A program made the translations under genes and the position numbers. Below the pieces are notes generated by a model, which worked only from the letters and a program-made list of their open reading frames with translations, ran no database searches and was not told the DNA's origin. From positions 1-64,000 of the forward strand of contig CANREN010000007.1 in NCBI GenBank assembly GCA_947629705.1: a stretch of 64,000 nt of DNA. Reading direction: 5' to 3'. Source of the DNA: an uncultured Alistipes sp. GTDB lineage: Bacteria; Bacteroidota; Bacteroidia; Bacteroidales; Rikenellaceae. Below are positions 43,322 through 52,987 of this stretch, piece by piece (positions within the stretch are counted from its first letter, which is position 1; every line of letters starts with the position of its first letter).

Positions 43322-43438
43322 CTATCCCTGTCGCATTTTGAACTTGGGATTCTTCTTGCAGATCACGTAAAGTTTGCCCTTACGCTTCACAATCTTGCAA
43401 TCCTCGCTTCGCTTCTTGATGGATGCTTTTACTTTCAT
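43322..43438 (-). CDS. rpmJ: 50S ribosomal protein L36
   Basis: A 38-residue gene read directly from the sequence, too short for a usual ORF cutoff. It starts [15 protein letters not shown] and ends NPKFKMRQG, the exact family length. C14 and C27 remain, but the first Cys and the His of the zinc ribbon are replaced (S11 and F33), so it is a metal-free form. Confidence 0.95.
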   Translation of the reverse strand: MKVKASIKKRSEDCKIVKRKGKLYVICKKNPKFKMRQG

Positions 43439-43456
43439 GGTTTTCAAGCGTTTTCA

Positions 43457-43675
43457 TTATTTGTACCTGAAAGAGATGCGACCTTTCGTAAGATCGTAAG
43501 GGGTCATCTCCACTTTCACTTTATCCCCGGGCAGAATCTTGATGTAGTGCATCCGCATCTTGCCGGAGATGTGGGCGGTGAGCACGTGGCCGTTGTCCAA
43601 TTCGACGCGGAACATCGCATTGGAGAGGGCTTCGATGATCGTCCCGTCCCGTTCGATAGCTGCTTGTTTTGCCAT
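43457..43675 (-). CDS. infA: Translation initiation factor IF-1
   Basis: 72 residues forming one S1-type OB fold ([38 protein letters not shown]). It binds the A site of the 30S subunit during initiation. It stands between map and rpmJ as usual. Confidence 0.98.
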   Translation of the reverse strand: MAKQAAIERDGTIIEALSNAMFRVELDNGHVLTAHISGKMRMHYIKILPGDKVKVEMTPYDLTKGRISFRYK

Positions 43676-43692
43676 AGAGTCTTCTTAACTTG

Positions 43693-44475
43693 TCAATTTG
43701 TCTGATTAATCGCCTGCTCGATGATGCTGAAATCCGTCAGCACATCGGGGCCGTTCTTGCGGATAGCCACCGCGAACTCGAAGTGAGCCGCCGGCTTGCG
43801 GTCGCGCGTGCGCACCGTCCAGCCATCGCGTTCGAAAACGACCGCTCTGTTACCCATCGCAATCATCGGTTCGATGCAGATGACCATCCCTTCCTTCAAG
43901 AGCGGGCCTCTGCCCCGTGCACCGTAGTTGGGGACGCCCGGGTCTTCGTGCATTTTCCGACCCAATCCGTGTCCTTCCAACTCGCGCACCACGCCGTAGC
44001 CGAAACTTTCGGCATACTCCTGCACGGCCGCCGAAATATCGCCTACGCGATTTCCGGCCCTGGCCTGTGCCGTACCTTTATAAAGAGCCTCTTTGGTAAC
44101 CTCCAGCAGTTTCCGTGCTTCGTCGGAAATTGCTCCCACGGCGAACGTATACGCCGAATCGCCAACAAACCCCTTCATAAACGTACATAAATCGACCGAT
44201 ACGATGTCGCCCTCCTTGATGACGGTCTTATCCGTAGGTATCCCGTGAACCACCTGTTCGTTGACCGAAATGCAGGTCGCAGCAGGATAGCCTTCGTATC
44301 CGATTTGAGGAGGAATCGCTCCGTTGGAACGGATGAACTCTTCGGCGACCTTATCCAACTCTTTGGTCGTAACCCCGGGCTTGATGTGGCGGCCCACTTC
44401 AGCCAGCGTCTTCGACACGAGCAGGCAATTCTCGCGAAGCAGCTCGATCTCCTCGTCCGTCTTCAAATAAATCAT
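43693..44475 (-). CDS. map: Methionine aminopeptidase, type I
   Basis: 260 residues. This metalloenzyme removes N-terminal Met from nascent proteins. Pita-bread-fold metal ligands are seen in VSVDLCTFMKGFVGDSAYTF (two Asp), EGHGLGRKMHEDP (His), VICIEPMI (Glu) and the final Glu near the C-terminus. No N-terminal zinc extension, so it is the short bacterial form. Confidence 0.97.
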   Translation of the reverse strand: MIYLKTDEEIELLRENCLLVSKTLAEVGRHIKPGVTTKELDKVAEEFIRSNGAIPPQIGYEGYPAATCISVNEQVVHGIPTDKTVIKEGDIVSVDLCTFMKGFVGDSAYTFAVGAISDEARKLLEVTKEALYKGTAQARAGNRVGDISAAVQEYAESFGYGVVRELEGHGLGRKMHEDPGVPNYGARGRGPLLKEGMVICIEPMIAMGNRAVVFERDGWTVRTRDRKPAAHFEFAVAIRKNGPDVLTDFSIIEQAINQTN

Positions 44476-44536
44476 AATGATTTATACGGTTCGGTTTTTT
44501 TATGAGTAAATTAATAAAAACTCTCGACAATCGATC

Positions 44537-45907
44537 CTAATGACGACCTTGGATGCGGCCCGTTTTCATCAGGCCGTCGTAGTGGCGCATCAACAGGTAG
44601 CTTTCTATCTGTTTGAGAGTGTCGAGCACCACGCCGACCATGATCAGCAGCGACGTACCGCCATAGAAGTAGGCGAACCCCTGCTGAATGCCCAGGAACT
44701 TCATCGCCAACGCAGGCAGAATGGCCACGATGGCGAGAAAGAACGAGCCCGGAAGCGTAATGCGCGTCATGATGGTATCGATGTAGTTCACGGTCTGCTT
44801 GCCCGGTTTCACACCCGGGATAAAGCCGCCGTTGCGCTTCATGTCATCGGCCATCATTTGAGGGTTGATGATGATCGCCGTATAGAAATAGGTGAAGGCG
44901 ATCACCAGCACTGCGAGCGTAAAGTTGTACCAGAACCCCGTTACGTTGCTGAAGGTGGCAGCCGTACTGGAGAACAGCGCCGGGATGAACATCAGCGCCT
45001 GCGCGAAGATGATGGGCATGACGTTGGCCGCATTCATCTTGAGCGGGATATACTGACGCACGCCGCCGTACTGCTTGTTACCGACGATACGTTTCGCATA
45101 CTGCACAGGCACCTTGCGGACGGCCTGCACCAGGGCAATCGTCGCCATGAAGACGAGGAAGAGCAGCACGATTTCGAAGATCAGCATGATCATGTTGCCG
45201 GAGGCCGTCTGCAAGCGGGCGTTGACCTCGGCCAACAGCGCGTGCGGCAGACGGGCCACGATACCGATCATGATAATCAACGAAATACCGTTGCCGATTC
45301 CCTTGTCGGTGATCTTTTCGCCGAGCCACATGATGAACATGGTGCCCGCAATCAGAATCACCGTCATCATGCAGACGGTGCCGAACGAATTGCCGTAGAC
45401 GAATGCTCCGGGCGCTTGGTGATAGAGGTTGGCGATATAGGCCGGGCCCTGAAGCACGAGCACGCCGATCGTCAGGAAGCGCGTCCATTGATTCATCTTG
45501 CGGCGGCCGCTCTCACCCTCCTTCTGCATTTTCTGGAAATACGGGATCATCATACCCATCAACTGGATGACGATCGAAGCGGTGATATACGGCATAACTC
45601 CGAGCGCAAAGATAGCAGCATTGCCAAATGCACCGCCAGAGAAGACGTTCAACAGGCCCAGCAGGCCGTTCTCTTCCAACTGGTTGGCATACTGCGACCC
45701 CTCGCCCAGCGCGTTAGGGTCGATGCCCGGAATTACCACGAAACTGCCCAGACGATAGATCAGCAGCAGCCCGATCGTGTACAGGACACGTTTGCGCAGC
45801 TCTTCGATCTTATAGATGTTCTTGAGCGTTTCGACGATTTTTTTGTTGGTCGCCAAAAGAGCGATAACCGCTAAAAAGACGATACCGACAATCAAATACT
45901 GATTCAT
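44537..45907 (-). CDS. secY: Preprotein translocase subunit SecY
   Basis: 456 residues with ten predicted membrane helices. It is the channel of the Sec translocon. The plug and helix 2 region (FSGGAFGNAAIFALGVMPYI), the GIGNGISLIIMIGI segment and the C-terminal loop YLLMRHYDG are conserved. Located between rplO and map as in the spc operon. Confidence 0.98.
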   Translation of the reverse strand: MNQYLIVGIVFLAVIALLATNKKIVETLKNIYKIEELRKRVLYTIGLLLIYRLGSFVVIPGIDPNALGEGSQYANQLEENGLLGLLNVFSGGAFGNAAIFALGVMPYITASIVIQLMGMMIPYFQKMQKEGESGRRKMNQWTRFLTIGVLVLQGPAYIANLYHQAPGAFVYGNSFGTVCMMTVILIAGTMFIMWLGEKITDKGIGNGISLIIMIGIVARLPHALLAEVNARLQTASGNMIMLIFEIVLLFLVFMATIALVQAVRKVPVQYAKRIVGNKQYGGVRQYIPLKMNAANVMPIIFAQALMFIPALFSSTAATFSNVTGFWYNFTLAVLVIAFTYFYTAIIINPQMMADDMKRNGGFIPGVKPGKQTVNYIDTIMTRITLPGSFFLAIVAILPALAMKFLGIQQGFAYFYGGTSLLIMVGVVLDTLKQIESYLLMRHYDGLMKTGRIQGRH

Positions 45908-45928
45908 AATTTTCGGTTTCTAATAGTC

Positions 45929-46375
45929 TTACAGTTTTTCGACAGTGCCGCCGGCGGCCGTGATGGCGGCCTCGGCGCTCTTCGAGAATGCGTGAGCCTT
46001 GACGGTCAGCGCTTTGGTAACCGAACCGTTGCCCAAAATCTTCACCTTGTCGTTCGACGAGATGAAACCGGCAGCGACGAGTGTCCCGACATTGATTTCG
46101 GCGAGCTCCTTCTTGGCGGCCAGCTCCTCGAGCGTAGCAAGGTTGATCGCCTTGAATTCCACACGTTTCAGATTCGTGAAGCCGAATTTCGGCAGACGGC
46201 GCTGCAACGGCATCTGACCGCCTTCGAAGCCTAACTTGCGCGAATAGCCCGAACGCGACTGGGCACCCTTATGACCGCGGGTAGCCGTACCGCCGTGCCC
46301 CGAACCGGCACCGCGACCGATACGTTTGTCGTGGTGCGTTGCACCCTTTGCGGGTTTGAGATTATTGAGTTCCAT
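45929..46375 (-). CDS. rplO: 50S ribosomal protein L15
   Basis: 148 residues with the glycine/arginine-rich N-terminal extension (KRIGRGAGSGHGGTATRGHK) and the L15/L18e fold. It lies 21 bases before secY. Confidence 0.98.
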   Translation of the reverse strand: MELNNLKPAKGATHHDKRIGRGAGSGHGGTATRGHKGAQSRSGYSRKLGFEGGQMPLQRRLPKFGFTNLKRVEFKAINLATLEELAAKKELAEINVGTLVAAGFISSNDKVKILGNGSVTKALTVKAHAFSKSAEAAITAAGGTVEKL

Positions 46376-46401
46376 TGATATACGTCTATTGAAGGTTGAA
46401 C

Positions 46402-46584
46402 TTATTTTACCTCCTCGACTTTCACGAGGTGCTTTACACGTGCGAGCATACCCTTGATAATAACCGAGTCTTCGTGCTCAACGCTCGCATTGATACGCTT
46501 CAGACCCAGTGCATCGAGGTTGCGGCACTGACGCGCCGTAGCACCGATACGACTTTTGATCTGGGTGATTTTCAATCTTGCCAT
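46402..46584 (-). CDS. rpmD: 50S ribosomal protein L30
   Basis: 60 residues with the L30 pattern KITQIKSRIGATARQCRNL and a normal bacterial length. It lies 13 bases after rpsE. Confidence 0.97.
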   Translation of the reverse strand: MARLKITQIKSRIGATARQCRNLDALGLKRINASVEHEDSVIIKGMLARVKHLVKVEEVK

Positions 46585-46597
46585 TTCGTTTCAGATA

Positions 46598-47116
46598 TTA
46601 ACCGTTAAACACCTTGTCCATCGAGATGCCGCGCAAACGGGCGATGCTGTGTGCATCGCGCAGTTCGCAGAGTGCGCCGATGGTCGCCTTGACCAAGTTA
46701 TGGGGGTTCGACGAACCCTTGCTCTTCGCCAGCACGTTCTTCACGCCCACCGACTCCAGCACGGCTCGCATGGCACCGCCGGCGATGATACCGGTACCGG
46801 GAGCAGCCGGACGGATCATCACGAGCGAACCGCCGTAACGGAGCTCCTGCTTATGAGGGATGGTTCCGTTGATGACCGGAATTTTAATCAGGTTTTTCTT
46901 GGCATCCTCCACGCCCTTGGCGATGGCAGCCTGCACCTCGGAGGCCTTGCCCAGACCGTAACCGACGACGCCGTCCTCGTTGCCCACGACGACAATCGCC
47001 GAGAAACTGAAGGTGCGACCGCCCTTCGTTACCTTCGTAACACGCTGAATGCTGACGAGCCGATCTTTCAGCTCCAGGTCGCTCGTGCGTACTTTCTTGA
47101 TATTGGTATTTGCCAT
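46598..47116 (-). CDS. rpsE: 30S ribosomal protein S5
   Basis: 172 residues. It has the double-stranded RNA-binding N-domain ([20 protein letters not shown]) and the C-domain with [17 protein letters not shown]. It contributes to decoding fidelity. Confidence 0.98.
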   Translation of the reverse strand: MANTNIKKVRTSDLELKDRLVSIQRVTKVTKGGRTFSFSAIVVVGNEDGVVGYGLGKASEVQAAIAKGVEDAKKNLIKIPVINGTIPHKQELRYGGSLVMIRPAAPGTGIIAGGAMRAVLESVGVKNVLAKSKGSSNPHNLVKATIGALCELRDAHSIARLRGISMDKVFNG

Positions 47117-47121
47117 TTCCG

Positions 47122-47484
47122 TTAGAATTTAAGTCCGCCTTCGCGTGCTGCTTCGGCCAGCTGTTTGACTCTTCCGTGATACAGATAACCGTTGCGGTCG
47201 AACGCCACGGTCTGAATGCCTTTGGCGGCAGCGCGTTCGGCGGCTAATTTGCCGACCAAAGCGGCGATTTCGCACTTGGTCTTGCCGGCAGCTGCTTCAG
47301 CGACCTCCTTGTCGAGCGACGAAGCCGCAGCCAGCGTCGTGCCAGCCGCATCGTCGATGAACTGCACGTAGATCTGTTTGTTGCTGCGGAAGACCGTCAT
47401 GCGCGGCTGCTCGGGCGTGCCGTTCACGATTTTACGGATACGCATCTTGATGCGCTCTCTTCTTTCTATTTTGTTCAATGACAT
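47122..47484 (-). CDS. rplR: 50S ribosomal protein L18
   Basis: 120 residues with the 5S rRNA-binding L18 fold ([36 protein letters not shown]). Located between rplF and rpsE. Confidence 0.98.
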   Translation of the reverse strand: MSLNKIERRERIKMRIRKIVNGTPEQPRMTVFRSNKQIYVQFIDDAAGTTLAAASSLDKEVAEAAAGKTKCEIAALVGKLAAERAAAKGIQTVAFDRNGYLYHGRVKQLAEAAREGGLKF

Positions 47485-47500
47485 AATTTCAGACTATTTA

Positions 47501-48088
47501 CTATTTAGCACCTGCAGATTTGCCCGCCTTGCGACGCAGTTGTTCGCCGACGAACTTGATACCCTTGCCCTTGTAGGGTTCCGGCTTGCGCAGCGAGCGG
47601 AGTTTGGCAGCCACCTGGCCGATCAGCTGTTTGTCGCACGATTTGAGCGTTACGATCGGGTTGCCCTTCTTCTCCGTAACCGCCGTGGCCGTTACTTCGG
47701 GAGGGAGCATCACGTAGATATCGTGCGAATAGCCGAGGCTCATTTCGATGATATTGCCTTTGACTTCGGCCTTGAAGCCGACGCCGACCAGCTCCTGTTT
47801 GATTTCATAGCCCTTCGACACACCGATGACCATGTTGTTGATCAACGCACGATAGAGACCGTGCAGCGAACGGTGGCGGGGTTGATTGGTGGGGCGCGTT
47901 ACGAGAACGGCGGGGATTTCCTTGCCCGTGTGAGCTTCCGTGTGCGTACCGACCTCTACCTTTATATCCGAATCGACTTTCTGATTCAGCGTCCCGAGTG
48001 GCCCTTTCACGCTTACCACGTTGTCGGCCGATACCGTAACGGTAACGCCGGCAGGCAAGTTTACAGGTAATTTACCAATTCTTGACAT
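47501..48088 (-). CDS. rplF: 50S ribosomal protein L6
   Basis: 195 residues with two L6 repeats. It starts MSRIGKLPVNLPAGVTVTVS and contains EPYKGKGIKFVGE near the end. The upstream gap to rpsH is 128 bases, longer than other gaps here, and contains three imperfect repeat copies. Confidence 0.97.
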   Translation of the reverse strand: MSRIGKLPVNLPAGVTVTVSADNVVSVKGPLGTLNQKVDSDIKVEVGTHTEAHTGKEIPAVLVTRPTNQPRHRSLHGLYRALINNMVIGVSKGYEIKQELVGVGFKAEVKGNIIEMSLGYSHDIYVMLPPEVTATAVTEKKGNPIVTLKSCDKQLIGQVAAKLRSLRKPEPYKGKGIKFVGEQLRRKAGKSAGAK

Positions 48089-48107
48089 TTTTATTAATTT
48101 GTTTAGT

Positions 48108-48196
48108 TGCTAATCTCGGTTGGTTTGCAAATTACGATTTTGAACGACTTCCGTTAGTGCTAATCTCTGTTAATCTGCAAATCTCGGTTCGTTTGC
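48108..48196. repeat. Three imperfect direct repeats between rpsH and rplF
   Basis: Copies at 48108-48132 and 48158-48182 share 21 of 25 bases (TGCTAATCTCGGTTGGTTTG for the first). A partial third copy, CAAATCTCGGTTCGTTTGC, covers 48178-48196. They fill most of the 128-base gap in front of rplF. Confidence 0.75.
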
Positions 48197-48216
48197 GGGA
48201 ATGCCGGCGCCGCTTG

Positions 48217-48615
48217 CTAATAAACGTAGCACAGCACTTCGCCGCCCACATTCTCCTTGCGAGCCTGGGCGTCGGTCATGATCCCATTCGAGGTCGAAAG
48301 GATGGCGATACCCAACCCGTTGAGTACGCGGGGCATGTCCGAAACCGAAGCGTAACGGCGCAAACCCGGACGGCTGACCCGTTTCAGGTTCTTGATGGCG
48401 TTGCACTTCGTAGCGGCATCCCACTTGAGCGCGATTTTGATGGTCGGGTGGCCCTTCTCATCGGCATCGAACTTGTAAGCGAGGATGTAGCCCTGCTCGT
48501 AGAGAATCTTCGTGATCTCCTGTTTGATTTTGGATCCGGGAGCTTCAACCACTTTGTGGTTGGCTTTCACCGCATTTCTAATTCTGGTCAGAAAGTCCGC
48601 AATAGGATCAGTCAT
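48217..48615 (-). CDS. rpsH: 30S ribosomal protein S8
   Basis: 132 residues (MTDPIADFLTRIRNAVKANH; the C-terminal motif ending GGEVLCYVY). It binds 16S rRNA helix 21. Upstream it is separated from rpsN by an unusual 0.7 kb insertion. Confidence 0.98.
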   Translation of the reverse strand: MTDPIADFLTRIRNAVKANHKVVEAPGSKIKQEITKILYEQGYILAYKFDADEKGHPTIKIALKWDAATKCNAIKNLKRVSRPGLRRYASVSDMPRVLNGLGIAILSTSNGIMTDAQARKENVGGEVLCYVY

Positions 48616-48649
48616 AAGAATTTTTATTAATTAATATACAATAAATAAG

Positions 48650-48898
48650 TTAAAATTTTCCATTTTCTGCCGCGCTGCGGGAGACCCGAGTTATCGGCCT
48701 GTTTTTTTTCGCCTGTCGGACGAACAGGTATGCGCAAATGCCGCACACCACGAAATTCATTACCGCCAAAACGGCACGAGCAACGAAAGAGGTATCCATA
48801 CATGCCCGAACCAAGACAACGATTCCGCACGCCAACGAAATCAATGCGGCAATCGACAATACCCTTTTCGTACTCAACCAATCCGTTTGTCCGTTCAT
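48650..48898 (-). CDS. Small two-helix membrane protein inserted in the spc operon
   Basis: 82 residues, not recognised. It has two hydrophobic stretches, about residues 14-31 (LSIAALISLACGIVVLVR) and 40-60 (RAVLAVMNFVVCGICAYLFV), then a basic tail. It is co-directional with the ribosomal genes, 34 bases before rpsH, and has a well-formed -33/-7 promoter of its own at 48972-49003. Both the clean hydropathy and the promoter favour a real gene, but there is no family match I can name. Confidence 0.6.
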   Translation of the reverse strand: MNGQTDWLSTKRVLSIAALISLACGIVVLVRACMDTSFVARAVLAVMNFVVCGICAYLFVRQAKKNRPITRVSRSAAENGKF

Positions 48899-48971
48899 AA
48901 TCCGTTATCTTCGACAGCCGTGCGGGCCTCCGTTCGGCATCTTGCTTCCGGAGGGAACCGCGCAACGCGCG

Positions 48972-49003
48972 CAAATTTAGGCATTATTTTCCGATAAACC
49001 AAA
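48972..49003 (-). promoter_or_regulatory. Internal promoter within the spc operon
   Basis: On the minus strand, TTTG (49000-49003) and TAAATTTG (48972-48979) are spaced by 20 bases. Transcription should start near 48965 and could supply the small membrane ORF and everything from rpsH to rplQ. Confidence 0.68.
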
Positions 49004-49222
49004 GAGAAAACCCTCTTTCGGCGGAAAAATTCACGATACCCGTACACGGACAAGGTCAACCTGTCCTCCCGACAGCTAACGCTCTTCCGTGGTTTATCGA
49101 AAAATGCCGAACTTTTCGAAACGCCCCACATATCGGGAAGTTACCGCTTGCAGTGGCACTTTCCCCGATATTGCGACGTATCTACAACGGGTTCGGCACC
49201 CGTATCATCATCTTGCAACGTC

Positions 49223-49301
49223 CGGAAGCCTTTTCAGCCTTCGCGTCCTAAACGTCATCCTGCGGCGCCCGGGAGCCTTTTCAGCCTTCACGCCCTAAAC
49301 G
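49223..49301. repeat. Pair of 32-bp direct repeats in the rpsN-rpsH insertion
   Basis: Bases 49223-49254 and 49270-49301 match at 29 of 32 positions (core AGCCTTTTCAGCCTTC). They lie just beyond the stop of rpsN. The stretch 48899-49327 has no gene I can support apart from these repeats and the promoter at 48972. Confidence 0.8.
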
Positions 49302-49327
49302 CTGCCGGCCCCTCCGCACGCCGATCG

Positions 49328-49624
49328 CTACCAGCTGGCTTTCTTCACGCCCGGGATCAAGCCCTTCGAAGCCATCTCGCGGAACTGGATACGGCTGATA
49401 CCGAACTGGCGAATATAGCCCTTCGGACGACCCGTGATCTTGCAGCGATTGTGCTGGCGGATGGGATTGGAGTTGCGGGGCAGCTTCGACAAGGCGATCC
49501 ATGCCTCCTCGTGATCCATCTCACCGCTTTTCACTTTGGCAGCGATTTCTTCGCGTTTGTGGGCATAGCGGTTGGCGAGCTTCTGACGCTTCACCTCGCG
49601 AGCCTTCATTGATTCTTTTGCCAT
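49328..49624 (-). CDS. rpsN: 30S ribosomal protein S14 (zinc-free form)
   Basis: 98 residues. It is the longer form without zinc cysteines: [20 protein letters not shown] stands where the C+ form has two CxxC pairs. The end VKKASW is typical. It follows rplE by three bases. Confidence 0.97.
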   Translation of the reverse strand: MAKESMKAREVKRQKLANRYAHKREEIAAKVKSGEMDHEEAWIALSKLPRNSNPIRQHNRCKITGRPKGYIRQFGISRIQFREMASKGLIPGVKKASW

Positions 49625-49627
49625 CGT

Positions 49628-50185
49628 TTAGTTCTTTTTAGCGTTTTTGAAAGGAAGGCCGAATTCGCGGAGCAGCGCAAAAGCCTCTTCGTCGGTTTTG
49701 GCCGAGGTTACGAAAGTGATCTCCATACCGAAAATCTTGGTGATCTTGTCGATGTCGATTTCGGGGAAGATGATCTGTTCGGTGATGCCGAGGGTATAGT
49801 TGCCCCGACCGTCGAACTTCTCGTTGATTCCCTTGAAATCGCGGATACGCGGCAGTGCGACAGCGACTAAACGCTCCAAAAATTCGTACATCTTCGCATC
49901 GCGCAGCGTTACGCGCACGCCGATGGGCATTCCCTTACGCAGTTTGAAGTTGGAAATATCCTTGCGCGAACGGGTCTGCACAGCTTTCTGGCCCGCGATC
50001 TGGGTCAATTCGGCTTCGGCCACGTCGATGAGTTTCTTGTCGGCGACGGCCTGACCCATACCCTGATTGATGACGATTTTCCGGAGTTTGGGGCACTGCA
50101 TGATGCTCGAGTACCCGAACTCTTTCATAAGGGCAGGAACGATCTGCTCCTTATACTGTGTCTTGAGTGTAGGAACGTATGCCAT
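49628..50185 (-). CDS. rplE: 50S ribosomal protein L5
   Basis: 185 residues. The 5S rRNA-binding protein with [19 protein letters not shown] near the start and [19 protein letters not shown] later. Its start abuts the rplX stop. Confidence 0.98.
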   Translation of the reverse strand: MAYVPTLKTQYKEQIVPALMKEFGYSSIMQCPKLRKIVINQGMGQAVADKKLIDVAEAELTQIAGQKAVQTRSRKDISNFKLRKGMPIGVRVTLRDAKMYEFLERLVAVALPRIRDFKGINEKFDGRGNYTLGITEQIIFPEIDIDKITKIFGMEITFVTSAKTDEEAFALLREFGLPFKNAKKN

Positions 50186-50502
50186 TATTTGATCTCCTCC
50201 CCTGATTTTTTAGCGTAACGAACTAATTTGCCTTTTTCGCCGAGTCTGCGCCCCACTTTGGTCGGTTTGCCGCTTTTGGGATCGAGGACGAGCATGTTCG
50301 AAATATGAATCGGAGCTTCCTTTTCGACGATGCCGCCCTGCGGATTCTGCGCATTGGGTTTGGTGGCCTTCTTCACGAGGTTGACCCCTTCGACGATGGC
50401 GCGCTGCTTGGCGACCTCGACCTTCAGGACTTTGCCCTGCTTGCCTTTGTTGTCGCCGGCAATGACCTGCACCATATCCCCTTTCTTAATATGTAATTTC
50501 AT
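50185..50502 (-). CDS. rplX: 50S ribosomal protein L24
   Basis: 105 residues with the KOW motif ([20 protein letters not shown]). The ATG at 50502 gives the family start MKLHIKKGD. An ATG at 50523 overlaps the rplN stop as TAATG and would add seven residues; coupling from there cannot be excluded. Confidence 0.95.
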   Translation of the reverse strand: MKLHIKKGDMVQVIAGDNKGKQGKVLKVEVAKQRAIVEGVNLVKKATKPNAQNPQGGIVEKEAPIHISNMLVLDPKSGKPTKVGRRLGEKGKLVRYAKKSGEEIK

Positions 50503-50522
50503 AGACGGTTGTTGTTTTAACA

Positions 50523-50888
50523 TTACAATACTTCGGGTGCGAGGGAGATGATCTTCATGTATTGGTCGCGCAGCTCGCGCGCTACGGGACCGAAGATACG
50601 CGTACCGCGAATTTCACCCTGATTGTTCAACAGTACCACGGCATTGTCGTCGAAACGGATGTACGAACCGTTGGCACGTCTGATTTCCTTGGTCGTGCGC
50701 ACGACGACCGCTTTCGATACCGAGCCCTTCTTGATGTCGCCCGAAGGGGTAGCGCTCTTGACCGAAACGACGATCTTGTCGCCGATGGACGCATAGCGGC
50801 GTTTGGTACCGCCGAGCACCCGGATGCAAAGAACCTCCTTCGCACCGCTGTTGTCAGCTACTACGAGTCTACTTTCCTGTTGTATCAT
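50523..50888 (-). CDS. rplN: 50S ribosomal protein L14
   Basis: 121 residues, very conserved ([34 protein letters not shown]). It sits at the subunit interface. Two bases separate it from rpsQ. Confidence 0.98.
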   Translation of the reverse strand: MIQQESRLVVADNSGAKEVLCIRVLGGTKRRYASIGDKIVVSVKSATPSGDIKKGSVSKAVVVRTTKEIRRANGSYIRFDDNAVVLLNNQGEIRGTRIFGPVARELRDQYMKIISLAPEVL

Positions 50889-50890
50889 AA

Positions 50891-51145
50891 CTACTTAGCT
50901 CTTTCAATGATTTGTACTAATCTCCAACGCTTCGTCTTGCTCAGCGGGCGCGTCTCCATGATGCGGACGGTGTCGCCCTCCTTGCAAGTCTCGTCCAAAG
51001 ACTCGGCGACGAACTTGGTCGTCTTGTTGACGAACTTGCCATAGATCGGGTGCTTCACCTTGCGGGCTACGGCAACCACAATGGTTTTCGCCATTTTGTT
51101 GCTGACAACCAATCCGATACGCTCTTTTCTCAGATTTCTTTCCAT
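50891..51145 (-). CDS. rpsQ: 30S ribosomal protein S17
   Basis: 84 residues with the OB-fold core [20 protein letters not shown] and HPIYGKFV. Primary 16S rRNA-binding protein. Confidence 0.98.
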   Translation of the reverse strand: MERNLRKERIGLVVSNKMAKTIVVAVARKVKHPIYGKFVNKTTKFVAESLDETCKEGDTVRIMETRPLSKTKRWRLVQIIERAK

Positions 51146-51156
51146 AGTCGTGTCAA

Positions 51157-51348
51157 TTATTTAGCGTTTCTTTGACGCAGAATTGTCAGCATACGAGCTA
51201 TATCTCTGCGGTTTTTCTTGATGATGGAGGGATTCTCGACCGGCGAGACGGCGTGTTGCACCTTCAGTTTCTCCAACCGGGCCTTTTCGGCAGCGATGCG
51301 CTCCACGAGGTCTTTGGTCGCAATATCCTTGATTTCTGCACTTTTCAT
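51157..51348 (-). CDS. rpmC: 50S ribosomal protein L29
   Basis: 63 residues, two-helix hairpin protein ([34 protein letters not shown]). It is near the exit tunnel. It sits between rplP and rpsQ. Confidence 0.97.
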   Translation of the reverse strand: MKSAEIKDIATKDLVERIAAEKARLEKLKVQHAVSPVENPSIIKKNRRDIARMLTILRQRNAK

Positions 51349-51360
51349 CTTGCGGTTCCC

Positions 51361-51789
51361 TTAAATGGTGGTTTCGACGTAATCACGTCTTACAATAAAT
51401 TTGGTAGTGATCGGCAGTTTCTGGGCTCCCAAACGCAGGGCCTCTTGGGCCACTGCCAAGGGTACGCCCTCTGCCTCGAAGAGAATGCGACCCGGCGTTA
51501 CGGGGGCTACGAATCCTTCGGGATTACCCTTACCTTTACCCATACGCACCTCGGCGGGTTTCTTCGTGATGGGTTTATCGGGGAAGATGCGAATCCACAA
51601 CTGGCCTTCACGCTTCATGTAACGGGTGATGGCCTGACGCGCCGCCTCGATCTGGCGACCCGTGATCCACGTCGATTCGAGTGCCTTTATGGCGAACGAT
51701 CCGTATGCAAGTTGGTTACCTCTTTGAGCCAAACCCTTCATACGGCCCTTCTGCATTCTTCTGAATTTTGTCTTTTTCGGCTGTAACAT
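51361..51789 (-). CDS. rplP: 50S ribosomal protein L16
   Basis: 142 residues starting [20 protein letters not shown], with [20 protein letters not shown]. It contacts the A-site tRNA elbow. Confidence 0.98.
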   Translation of the reverse strand: MLQPKKTKFRRMQKGRMKGLAQRGNQLAYGSFAIKALESTWITGRQIEAARQAITRYMKREGQLWIRIFPDKPITKKPAEVRMGKGKGNPEGFVAPVTPGRILFEAEGVPLAVAQEALRLGAQKLPITTKFIVRRDYVETTI

Positions 51790-51815
51790 GTTCGTTTTGC
51801 TTTAAGAAGTCCGAC

Positions 51816-52565
51816 TTACTTGTTGTTGCGACGGCGTCCGCCCCGACGCTCTCCGCGCTCGCCACGGCCGCCGCGACGTTCGCCGCGCTCGCCCGAGAAC
51901 GACTGGGCCGAAGCGCCTGCGATTTCGAAGAGGTCGCGTTTGCCGTAAACCGTACCCTCGCAGATCCAAACTTTCACGCCCAGGATACCCACCTTGGTAA
52001 GGGCCTCGGTCAGGCTGTAATCGATGTCGGCCCGGAACGTATGCAACGGAATACGCCCCTCCTTGACCGTCTCCGTGCGGGCCATTTCGGCGCCGCCGAC
52101 ACGGCCGGAAACCTGGACTTTGATACCTTCGGCGCCCATGCGCATCGTCGAAGCGACGGCGGTCTTCACCGCACGGCGGAACGACACGCGGCCTTCCAGC
52201 TGACGGGCGATGTTCTGGCCCACGATGACGGCATCCACTTCGGGACGCTTCACTTCGAAGATATTGATCTGAATCTCCTTGCCGGTGAGTTTCTTCAACT
52301 CCTCCTTCAGTTTGTCGACCTCCTGGCCGCCCTTGCCGATGATGATGCCCGGACGAGCGGTCGAGATGGTTACCGTAACCAACTTCAGCGTGCGCTCGAT
52401 GATGATTTTCGAGATGCTTGCTTTCTGAAGACGGACATTCAGATATTTGCGGATCTTGGCATCCTCGACCAATTTGTCGGAGAAGTGCTTGCCGCCGAAC
52501 CAGTTGGAGTCCCAACCGCGGGTGATCCCGAGTCGATTTGCTATCGGATTAACTTTCTGTCCCAT
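51816..52565 (-). CDS. rpsC: 30S ribosomal protein S3
   Basis: 249 residues. It has the KH domain ([20 protein letters not shown]) and the C-terminal S3 domain. The last 25 residues are a Gly/Arg/Glu-rich tail ([20 protein letters not shown]). Confidence 0.98.
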   Translation of the reverse strand: MGQKVNPIANRLGITRGWDSNWFGGKHFSDKLVEDAKIRKYLNVRLQKASISKIIIERTLKLVTVTISTARPGIIIGKGGQEVDKLKEELKKLTGKEIQINIFEVKRPEVDAVIVGQNIARQLEGRVSFRRAVKTAVASTMRMGAEGIKVQVSGRVGGAEMARTETVKEGRIPLHTFRADIDYSLTEALTKVGILGVKVWICEGTVYGKRDLFEIAGASAQSFSGERGERRGGRGERGERRGGRRRNNK

Positions 52566-52569
52566 CTGA

Positions 52570-52980
52570 TTACTTGTTTTCTGCGGTTACCAATTTGTCG
52601 ACCACGATCGTTACGTGGTTCGAACGTTTGCGAATGCGATGCGCGCGCCCCCGCGGAGCGGCCTGAATGCGTTTCAGCATACGGCCTCCGTCGACGAACA
52701 CCTCTTTCACGCAAAGCGCGGTGCTCTCCAGGCTTTCGCCCTCGTTCTTGGCCTCCCAGTTGGCGATCGCCGACTTGAGGAGCTTCTCCATACGGATCGA
52801 TGCCTCCTTTTTCGAGTAACGGAGGATGCCCAGCGCCTTGTTGATCTCCACGCCGCGGATGATGTCGGCCACCAAGCGCATCTTACGGGGAGAGGTCGGG
52901 CAATCGCGCAGAACGGCTATGGCCTTCTGCTTCTTTTCAGCCTTGATTTTCTCGGCTCTATTTGCTTTTCTTGCACCCAT
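52570..52980 (-). CDS. rplV: 50S ribosomal protein L22
   Basis: 136 residues with the beta-hairpin that lines the peptide tunnel ([20 protein letters not shown]). Four bases separate it from rpsC. Confidence 0.98.
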   Translation of the reverse strand: MGARKANRAEKIKAEKKQKAIAVLRDCPTSPRKMRLVADIIRGVEINKALGILRYSKKEASIRMEKLLKSAIANWEAKNEGESLESTALCVKEVFVDGGRMLKRIQAAPRGRAHRIRKRSNHVTIVVDKLVTAENK

Positions 52981-52987
52981 TTTCTAC

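Noticed and set aside
44540..45874. Long plus-strand reading frame opposite secY
   Set aside because: Antisense to SecY, His/Arg-rich with no membrane or domain logic.
48895..49131. Minus-strand 78-codon frame upstream of the small membrane ORF
   Set aside because: It covers the internal promoter, has no hydrophobic or domain pattern, and overlaps the better ORF.
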